From assembly GCA_016183835.1 (NCBI GenBank), contig JACPDV010000594.1:1-8578 (forward strand): 8,578 nt of DNA, given 5' to 3'. The position numbers and the translations under genes were made by a program. Shown here in pieces: positions 1 to 5,619 of the stretch (position 1 is the first letter of the stretch; each line of letters opens with the position of its first letter). The notes beneath the pieces are model-generated. The model was not told where the DNA came from. It did no database searches and was given only the letters and a program-made list of their open reading frames with translations. Source of the DNA: Armatimonadota bacterium. Its GTDB lineage: Bacteria > Armatimonadota > UBA10988.

Positions 1-1233
1 CTCACCGCCGCCGCCGACCCCAACAGCCTCTGGCGCTGGACCCGGCTGGCGTTCGCCCGCGGCGCCGCGGGCGTGGGTTGGTCTGCCTGGCCCGATCTGG
101 CCGCCAACCCGGCCCGGGCGCAAGCGGTGCGGCACGCGCTCGACGAGGTGGCCGCCGAGCGCCTGGCCGAGTTCAGGCCGGAGCCCGGCGCCGCGGTGCT
201 TCTGGAACCGTTCGCGCGGGGGCCGCTGGAAGACCGCGACGGGCTGCTGGGCTACGCCTGGGTGGGCGGCGACGGGCCGGCGGCGTGGTACGACCTGCTC
301 GACCGCGGCACGCGTTACGGGCCGCTGGCGGTGCTCACCCCGCGCGATCTCGAGCGGGTCCGGCTGGACCGCTTCGGCTGCCTCTTCGCGGCGTCCGCAT
401 TCGACTTGCCCGCGCCCGCGCAGGAGGCGCTGCGGGGGTACGTGGAGGGCGGCGGCCTGTTGGTGGGCGACCTGGGGCTGGGCTGCGCCAGCACCGCCGG
501 CTGCCTCGCGCAGCTCCCGCCGGCGATGGAGGAGGTCTTCGGCCTGCGGGTCGCCGCCGTCCGCTGGACCCGCGACAACCTGCTCGATGGCCGGCAGCGC
601 GAGCGGCTGCGCGACCTGGCGCGCGGCGCGGTGCCGTTTCCCGAGATGGCCGCCGGGCTGTCGCAGCCGGGGAGCTTCGTCTTCCTCCGCTACAGCAGCC
701 TGCTGCCCGACATCGTGCCCCGCCAGCCCACGCCGCCGCAGATCGCGCGCTCACTGCTGGTCACCCCGTCGGCCTACGTGGTGGCCGGGCCGAACACGCG
801 CATGCTGGCCGAGCAGAACCAGATCGGCGACCACCGCGTATCGGGCATCTCGGAACACGCCTACGGCCGCGGCGTGGCGTGCTTCATCACCAGTTGGCTG
901 TGGCAGGAGTGGCGCGCCGGCGACTGGCTGTTCGACCGCTTCCACGGCAACCTGCTGGCCCAGCGGCCGCGGCTGACGGTGCGCGAGGGCGACCTGCTGG
1001 TGCCCGACGGCTGGGACGTGGGCCGCGGCGCCGGCGGGCAGCTCTGGGTCCATCGTCTCGCCGACACCCCGGGCACGTTGAGCATCGACCTGCCGTGCCT
1101 CGAGCCCCTGCTCTATCCGGGCGGGCTGAACGCGATCCGGCGCGCCCCGCCGCTGGACCGGGCCGCGCGCGTGCGCGCCACTGCCGAGCCGCTGGTCAAC
1201 CGGCGGGTGGAGGGGCTCGCCGGCGCCCAGTGA
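1..1233 (+). CDS. Beta-galactosidase-like (GH42-type) protein, C-terminal part, 5' end outside window
   Basis: The frame is open from base 1 to the TGA at 1231-1233, giving 410 codons. The real start lies upstream, and the first in-frame GTG at 73 is probably internal. The first 40 residues (WRWTRLAFARGAAGVGWSAW at codons 11-30) look like the last strand and helix of a TIM-barrel glycosidase. Next comes a Rossmann-like section: a strand with LLEPF, then DRFGCLFAAS, then LRGYVEGGGLLVGDLGLG at about codons 145-162. This 'long helix, GGG-LV-D' pattern is typical of the trimerisation (amidotransferase-like) domain that follows the barrel in GH42 beta-galactosidases. The glycosidase catalytic acids would lie upstream and cannot be checked, so substrate and activity are unknown. 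The protein may be a non-catalytic relative. It ends in a GTG/TGA overlap with the next frame, and the last residues run naturally into that frame, so a frameshift is possible. No signal peptide can be assessed. Confidence 0.65.
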   Translation, partial: LTAAADPNSLWRWTRLAFARGAAGVGWSAWPDLAANPARAQAVRHALDEVAAERLAEFRPEPGAAVLLEPFARGPLEDRDGLLGYAWVGGDGPAAWYDLLDRGTRYGPLAVLTPRDLERVRLDRFGCLFAASAFDLPAPAQEALRGYVEGGGLLVGDLGLGCASTAGCLAQLPPAMEEVFGLRVAAVRWTRDNLLDGRQRERLRDLARGAVPFPEMAAGLSQPGSFVFLRYSSLLPDIVPRQPTPPQIARSLLVTPSAYVVAGPNTRMLAEQNQIGDHRVSGISEHAYGRGVACFITSWLWQEWRAGDWLFDRFHGNLLAQRPRLTVREGDLLVPDGWDVGRGAGGQLWVHRLADTPGTLSIDLPCLEPLLYPGGLNAIRRAPPLDRAARVRATAEPLVNRRVEGLAGAQ

Positions 1234-1583
1234 CCGCCTACTCGCCCGAGGTGATCGACGTGAACCTCTGGGGCCCCGGCGACCAGGCGGTGCGCAACGC
1301 CCGCGGACGCTGGTCGGTGGCGGACGCGGCCGCGGCGCCGTTCCAGCTCACCATCGCCGACGGGGCCTACCGTGTGCCGCCCGGCTCGCTGCACCGCGTG
1401 GCGATCTGGCGGGGCGAGAAGGGCAGCCTGCTGAGCCCGGCGGTCGGCGTGGGCGTGACCCGCGACACACTCACCGCCGGGCCGGACGGCACGCTGACCA
1501 TCCGCGACCAGGCCGAGGCGCTGCGCCTCACCCTCACTCCGGTCGAGGCGCAGCCGGAGCCACCAGTGGCAAGTGAAGAGTGA
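1230..1583 (+). CDS. Hypothetical protein of 117 aa, or -1 frame-shifted C-terminus of the preceding glycosidase-like protein
   Basis: This frame opens with GTG at 1230, overlapping the previous TGA (GTGA), and ends at TGA 1581-1583. The product begins VTAYSPEVIDVNLWG and has alternating hydrophobic residues throughout (FQLTIADGAYRV, LHRVAIWRG, GTLTIRD, LRLTLTPV), as expected for a small beta-sandwich. It ends in a polar Pro/Glu tail. I do not recognise the family. Two readings are possible. One is a translationally coupled small gene; its best Shine-Dalgarno-like run, GGAGGGG at 1209-1215, is 14 bases from GTG, which is too far to be convincing. The other is the accessory beta-domain at the end of the glycosidase-like protein, separated by a one-base indel; joining the frames by a -1 shift gives a smooth ...GLAGAQVTAYSPEV. 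I favour the second slightly. The last 50 bp overlap the convergent histidine kinase gene. Confidence 0.5.
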   Translation: MTAYSPEVIDVNLWGPGDQAVRNARGRWSVADAAAAPFQLTIADGAYRVPPGSLHRVAIWRGEKGSLLSPAVGVGVTRDTLTAGPDGTLTIRDQAEALRLTLTPVEAQPEPPVASEE

Positions 1584-2658
1584 AGACCGAACCCCGGCCG
1601 AGCTCACTCTCGACCGTGATCTCGCCGCCCAGGAGCCGGGCCAGGCGGGAGCAGATGGCCAACCCGAGCCCGGTGCCCTCGACCCGCCGGCCGGGCCGGC
1701 TGTCCTCCACCTGCACGTAGGCGAGGAAGATCCGCCCGAGCTGGTCCGGCGGGATGCCGACGCCCGAGTCGCTCACCGCCAGGCGGACGCCCGACTCGCC
1801 GCGTGCCAGGGTCAGCCGCACTTCGCCGTGGTCGGTGAACTTGACTGCGTTGGAGAGCAGGTTGAGCAGGATCTGGCGCAGCTTGAGCTGGTCGGTGACG
1901 AGCACGGGGAGCACCGGCTCGGCCTCCACCACCAGGTGCACGTCCTTGTCCCAGGTCAGCGCCTCGGCGGTCTCCACCAGCTCGGCGGCGAGGCCGGTGA
2001 GCTCCACGTTCTCGGTGAGGACGGGCAGCGGCCCGCCGCTCAAGCGCGCCAGGTCGAGCACGTTGTTGAGCAGTTGCAGCTCGGCCTGGGCGTTCTTGAG
2101 GATCCGCTGCACGTACGCCTCCTGCCGCGTCGCGAGCTCGCCGCAGTAGCCCAGGAGCATGTGGCAGAAGCCGATGATGGCCGTCAGCGGGGTGCGCAGC
2201 TCGTGGCTGACGCGGGCGAGGAGCTGGTCCTTGGCGGCGAGCTGGCGCTCGAGCTCGGCGCGCAGCATCTCGGCCTCGTCGCGGACCGGCACGAGCCGCT
2301 CGCGCCAGCCGAGGAGGGCGCCGTCGGGGCCGAGCAGGGCCAGGCTGTCGTAGCGCCAGGTGAGCGCGGCGTCGCTGAGGCAGACCGACAGCTCGGCGCC
2401 GTTCTGGGCGTCCGCCGCGCGGAGGTAGGTGAGGAGCGGCTGCGGGTCGGCGAGCCGGCGGCAGAAGGTCTGATCGAGGACTTCGAGCCGCGGCCGCCCG
2501 CACAGGCCGGCCGGCGAGACGAGGCCCAGCGCCTCGGCGTAGGCCTGGTTGGCCAGCCGGTAGCAGCCGTCGGGGCCGACCAGCGCCGCGGCCGCCGGCT
2601 CGGTTGCGAGCCAGCACCCGAGGATCGGATCGAGCGCGCACCGCTCGCTGTGTCCCAT
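1534..2658 (-). CDS. Soluble PAS-domain sensor histidine kinase
   Basis: A 374-residue protein that autophosphorylates on His and passes phosphate to a response regulator in a two-component system. Residues about 10-125 form a PAS-like sensor module (LVGPDGCYRLANQAYAEALG). A short coiled coil at about 127-147 leads into HisKA with the H-box SHELRTPLTAIIGF, phospho-acceptor His152. HATPase_c follows with the N-box NLLSNAVKFT (Asn270), G1 box DSGVGIPP (Asp297) and G2 box GTGLGLAI (328-335), closing with FTLHLPL. All catalytic motifs are intact. There is no signal peptide or membrane span, so it should sense a cytoplasmic signal. The ATG at 2658 is preferred: GGCGGGGA lies just upstream, and the frame's further extension (to ATG at 2787) runs through the promoter and has no PAS-like sequence. 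No response regulator lies in the window, so it is an orphan here. It is transcribed divergently from the ADP-ribosylglycohydrolase gene. Confidence 0.95.
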   Translation of the reverse strand: MGHSERCALDPILGCWLATEPAAAALVGPDGCYRLANQAYAEALGLVSPAGLCGRPRLEVLDQTFCRRLADPQPLLTYLRAADAQNGAELSVCLSDAALTWRYDSLALLGPDGALLGWRERLVPVRDEAEMLRAELERQLAAKDQLLARVSHELRTPLTAIIGFCHMLLGYCGELATRQEAYVQRILKNAQAELQLLNNVLDLARLSGGPLPVLTENVELTGLAAELVETAEALTWDKDVHLVVEAEPVLPVLVTDQLKLRQILLNLLSNAVKFTDHGEVRLTLARGESGVRLAVSDSGVGIPPDQLGRIFLAYVQVEDSRPGRRVEGTGLGLAICSRLARLLGGEITVESELGRGSVFTLHLPLVAPAAPRPE

Positions 2659-2733
2659 GCATCCCCGCCCGTCCGGCGCGCCGCGGCGGCGCGACACGAC
2701 CGCTTCCCTGCTACCGCCGCGGAGCCGAGGCCG

Positions 2734-2762
2734 AGTATAATGGGGCCGTGGGCGGCCGTCAA
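2734..2762 (-). promoter_or_regulatory. Sigma-70-type promoter for the histidine kinase gene
   Basis: Read on the minus strand, TTGACG (plus positions 2757-2762, five of six to consensus) is followed by a 17-base spacer and TATACT (plus positions 2734-2739, five of six). The predicted transcription start is near 2727, giving a leader of about 69 bases before the ATG at 2658. An AT-rich hexamer pair at ideal spacing stands out sharply in DNA this GC-rich. Its -10 overlaps the TATAAT of the opposing promoter. Confidence 0.7.
2736..2741 (+). promoter_or_regulatory. Perfect -10 hexamer (TATAAT) facing the ADP-ribosylglycohydrolase gene
   Basis: TATAAT at 2736-2741 would place transcription start near 2748 and give a leader of about 38 bases to the ATG at 2786. 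No good -35 is seen: the bases 16-18 positions upstream are GC only, and there is no TG extension. Activity may therefore need an activator, or arise from the symmetry of the shared -10 with the minus-strand promoter at 2734-2762. Confidence 0.5.
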
Positions 2763-2785
2763 ACGCCGTCCGGACGGTGACGTAC

Positions 2786-4639
2786 ATGGCAACCCTCGCC
2801 CGCGAAGACTACCGCCGCCGAGTGTACGGCTGCTGGCTGGGCAAGACCATCGGCGGCACCCTGGGTGCGCCCCACGAGGGCCGGCAGCAGCTCCTCGACC
2901 TCGCCTTCTACGACCCGGTGCCCACCGGCGCCGTGGCCAACGACGACCTCGATCTCCAGCTCGTCTGGCTCGCCGCGCTCCGCGAGCACGGGCCCGGGCT
3001 CGACGAGCGGACCCTCGGCGACGCCTGGCGCCGGCACCTGGTCTATCCCTTCGACGAGTACGGGATCGCGCTGTGGAACCTCGGCCGCGGCCTCGAGCCG
3101 CCGCTCTCGGGCCAGTTCGCCAACCACTTCGGCGACTGCATGGGTGCGCCCATCCGCAGCGAGATCTGGGCTTGCGTGGCCCCCGGCTGCCCCGGCCTGG
3201 GCGCCCGCTACGCCTACTACGACGGCTGCGTCGACCACTCCGGCGAGGGCATCTACGGGGAGATGTTCCTCGCCGCGTTGGAGTCCGCCGCGTTTGTCTG
3301 CGACGATCGCGACCGGCTCCTCGACATCGGGCTCGGCCTCATCCCGCCCGACTGCCGCACCGCCGGCGCCGTGCGGCTGACCCGCGAGCTGCACGCCGAG
3401 GGCCTCGCCTGGACCGCGGCCCGCGAGCGGATCCTGGCGGAGTGGGGGCACGTCAACTTCACCGACGCGCCGCAGAACATCGCCTTCACCATCCTCGGCT
3501 GGCTGTGGGGCGAGGACGCCGGCGACGCCCTGTGCAAGGCCGTCAACTGCGGCTACGACACCGACTGCACCGGCGCCACGCTCGGCGCGCTCCTGGGGCT
3601 GCTCCACGGGCCGGAAGTCTTCGACCCGAAGTGGGCGGAGCCGGTGGGCGAGGAGGTCGTGGTGGGCTGGGGCGTGGTCGGCTGCGAGACGCCCGCGACG
3701 CTCCAGGAGCTGACCGACTGGACCCTGGCCGAGGCCGAGCGGATGCTCGCGCACCACAAGATGCCGCTCCGGCTGGGCAAGTCCGGGAAGCTCGACCCCG
3801 CGCTGCTCGAGACCCTGGCGGCCGACGCGGTGGTGGCCGAGCGGCTCGCGCACCACGGCCAGACGTTGCATTTCAGTCGCGAGCTGGGCGGGCGGCAGCG
3901 GGACGTCTACATCAGCCTGGGCGGTCCGCCGGCGATGCGGCCGATGGAGGAGCGCAAGCTCGAGCTCAACTTCGCCGGCTGCCGCGCGGGGCTGCTCCAC
4001 GGCTACGGCGAGCACGGCTGGCAGGTCGAGGCGCTGGGCTGCGACAACGGTCACTGCCACCTGCTCCTCAAGGCGCCGCGCCGGGTGCAGGCGCACCCGG
4101 CGCACCGGGTGAGCATCGACGTGGGGCTCGCCAGTGGGCCCTGCGAGCTGGTCCTGGTGCCGGCCTGCGGCTGGCGGGTGGCCGGCCCCGTGGCGGTGCC
4201 GGACGCCCTCGCCGCCCTCGACCACCCGCCCGACGTCGCCGGCTGGCGGCCGGTGTGGACCGCGGACCACCGCCTCGAGCTGGACGACGGCGCCGAGACG
4301 GACCGGATCTACCGGGTGACCACGACCCTGGCCATCGGCGACGGGCGCCACGCGCGCCTGGTCTGCGCCACGCCGGAGCTGCAGCGGGTGTGGCTCGACC
4401 GCGACGAAGTGCTGGTCAAGCGTGAGCCCACGGCGTTCATCCCGGCGGCGCACCGCTCCGGGCCGGGCACGGCCACCACGGCGGAGCGCTGGCGCTCCGG
4501 CGAGCACACGCTCCAGCTCCTCCTCGCGGTCCGCGCCGGGCAGCCGGCGGTGGTGCACGTCTTCATCACCCGGCCGGCGGACATCCAGGGGCCGCGCCTG
4601 GTGCCCTACGACGACCTCGTGATCCGGATGCCTGGCTGA
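2786..4639 (+). CDS. ADP-ribosylglycohydrolase-family protein with C-terminal beta-rich extension
   Basis: A 617-residue protein. Residues 1-325 belong to the ADP-ribosylglycohydrolase (DraG-like) superfamily, all-alpha dinuclear-metal hydrolases that remove ADP-ribose or cleave related N-glycosidic bonds. The signature segments are GCWLGKTIGGTLGAPHEG (15-32), the first metal motif NDDLD (52-56), YDGCVDHSGEGIYGEMFLAA (145-164), and the second metal motif YDTDCTGATLGALLG (257-271). The usual TDDT and DTDT patterns are altered to NDDLD and DTDCT, but the metal-binding Asp pairs remain, so it is probably active on an unknown substrate. Residues about 326-617 are beta-rich and unrecognised, roughly doubling the length of a minimal enzyme. 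There is no signal peptide, so it is cytoplasmic. The ATG at 2786 is chosen because GGTGA at 2776-2780 sits five bases upstream; a GTG at 2777 is the alternative. It is divergent from the kinase gene and monocistronic as far as can be seen. Confidence 0.85.
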   Translation: MATLAREDYRRRVYGCWLGKTIGGTLGAPHEGRQQLLDLAFYDPVPTGAVANDDLDLQLVWLAALREHGPGLDERTLGDAWRRHLVYPFDEYGIALWNLGRGLEPPLSGQFANHFGDCMGAPIRSEIWACVAPGCPGLGARYAYYDGCVDHSGEGIYGEMFLAALESAAFVCDDRDRLLDIGLGLIPPDCRTAGAVRLTRELHAEGLAWTAARERILAEWGHVNFTDAPQNIAFTILGWLWGEDAGDALCKAVNCGYDTDCTGATLGALLGLLHGPEVFDPKWAEPVGEEVVVGWGVVGCETPATLQELTDWTLAEAERMLAHHKMPLRLGKSGKLDPALLETLAADAVVAERLAHHGQTLHFSRELGGRQRDVYISLGGPPAMRPMEERKLELNFAGCRAGLLHGYGEHGWQVEALGCDNGHCHLLLKAPRRVQAHPAHRVSIDVGLASGPCELVLVPACGWRVAGPVAVPDALAALDHPPDVAGWRPVWTADHRLELDDGAETDRIYRVTTTLAIGDGRHARLVCATPELQRVWLDRDEVLVKREPTAFIPAAHRSGPGTATTAERWRSGEHTLQLLLAVRAGQPAVVHVFITRPADIQGPRLVPYDDLVIRMPG

Positions 4640-4692
4640 GCGGATGGCCGAATCCGTACCGCGCCCTCCTCCGCCTCGCTCTCGCCTGACCC

Positions 4693-4751
4693 GGCGCCGG
4701 AGGCAGGACCATCGGGCGGGCTGGGCGTACCGGCGCGATCGCTCCGGCGCC
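4693..4751. repeat. 10-bp inverted repeat upstream of lipoprotein promoter
   Basis: GGCGCCGGAG at 4693-4702 is the exact reverse complement of CTCCGGCGCC at 4742-4751, with a 39-base gap, ending five bases before the -35 of the next gene. The left arm also lies inside a 10-bp palindrome (4691-4700). It could be an operator or a long-loop hairpin ending the previous transcript, but there is no T-tract. GC-rich arms of this length can arise by chance. Confidence 0.3.
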
Positions 4752-4755
4752 TCTC

Positions 4756-4785
4756 TTGCGTCGGGTCGTCCGAATGGCGTACTAT
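4756..4785 (+). promoter_or_regulatory. Probable sigma-70-type promoter of the first NHL lipoprotein gene
   Basis: TTGCGT (4756-4761), an 18-base spacer, and TACTAT (4780-4785) lie 48 bases before the ATG at 4834. The -10 sits in GTACTATGGTAC, a locally AT-rich island in GC-rich DNA. The predicted start near 4792 would give a leader of about 42 bases ending in the ribosome binding site GGAGGGA (4824-4830). Confidence 0.5.
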
Positions 4786-4833
4786 GGTACATCCGCTCGG
4801 TGTTGGGTGGCGGGGGACTGGCTGGAGGGAACG

Positions 4834-5619
4834 ATGGGACGACGCTCGCTATGCGCGCTGGCGCTGGCCGTTCTGACGGGCTGTGGCGGCGGTGGCAAGG
4901 CTGGGGTGCCGGGATCGGGTGGGGGCGGCGGAGGGGCGGGGGGCTCGACCCCGCCGCAGCGTGGCGAAGTGGGCACCGCCTTGTTCCACGTGGACGTGCC
5001 GACAGGGCAGGTGCAGGTGACGCCGCTGGGCGGGGGCCGCGCGGTGTTCGCCGGCTCCACCATCGGCTTCAACTCCAGCCTGCTGATCGACCAGCCGGGC
5101 GACGTAGGACGCAAGGCGCTCACGGTCAGCCTGACCAACCACAGCGGCGAACCGCTCGGCGAGCTGCCCGACGGCACCGCCACCGGCGTCAAGCTGATCT
5201 TCGGCACGTTCACCAACGTCGCCGCCTTCACCGACCTCCGGCCGCGGACGCAGGTGCGCACCGTGGCGGGCAGCGGCGTGTCGGGGAGCACGGACGGCAC
5301 GGCCCTGAGCGCTTCCTTTGTCACCCCGGTGGGAGTCGCGACTGCGCCCGATGGCAGCGCCTACATCACCGACAGCGCTCACTACATCCGAATGCTCAGG
5401 AACGGCCTGGTGACTACCCTGGCCGGCAATGGCACCGCCGGATCGGTGGATGGACTGGGGAGCGCGGCACGACTGAACTCGCCGTGGGGCATCGCCCGCA
5501 ACCCCGTGGACGGCGCCCTGATCGTGACCGAAGCCGGAGGCCAGCGGGTCCGCCGCGTCACGTCCGACGGGCGGGTGACCACGGTGGCCGGCACCGGCGC
5601 GACTGGGAGCGCCAACGGC
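4834..5619 (+). repeat. Tandem gene duplication, left copy
   Basis: This part of the first lipoprotein gene aligns codon for codon, without a gap, to 7793-8578 at a fixed offset of 2959 bp. Exact matches include 41 bases (5056-5096 against 8015-8055) and 38 bases (5209-5246 against 8168-8205). By hand count, 212 of 262 residues are identical (about 81%). Confidence 0.9.

Noticed and set aside
2659..2787. Upstream start (ATG at 2787, minus strand) adding 43 residues to the kinase
   Set aside because: The extension would cover the promoter and the divergent gene's start, is Arg/Gly-rich and has no PAS-like sequence. The ATG at 2658 has a fitting ribosome binding site.
1573..4425. A 950-codon open frame on the plus strand
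   Set aside because: It runs antisense to the kinase and out of frame through the ADP-ribosylglycohydrolase gene. The product is Arg/Pro/Ala/Gly-rich with no domain. Long stop-free frames are expected at this GC content.
2759..4792. A 677-codon open frame on the minus strand
   Set aside because: It mirrors the ADP-ribosylglycohydrolase gene, whose family motifs are clear on the plus strand. The mirrored product is His/Arg/Val-rich and low in complexity.
4756..4833. Upstream TTG start adding 26 residues to the first lipoprotein
   Set aside because: It would bury the signal peptide inside the protein and overlaps the probable -35. The paralogue starts at the position equivalent to 4834.
4640..4833. 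Intrinsic terminator after the ADP-ribosylglycohydrolase gene
   Set aside because: GC-rich palindromes are present (4691-4700 and 4693-4751), but no T-tract follows any of them.
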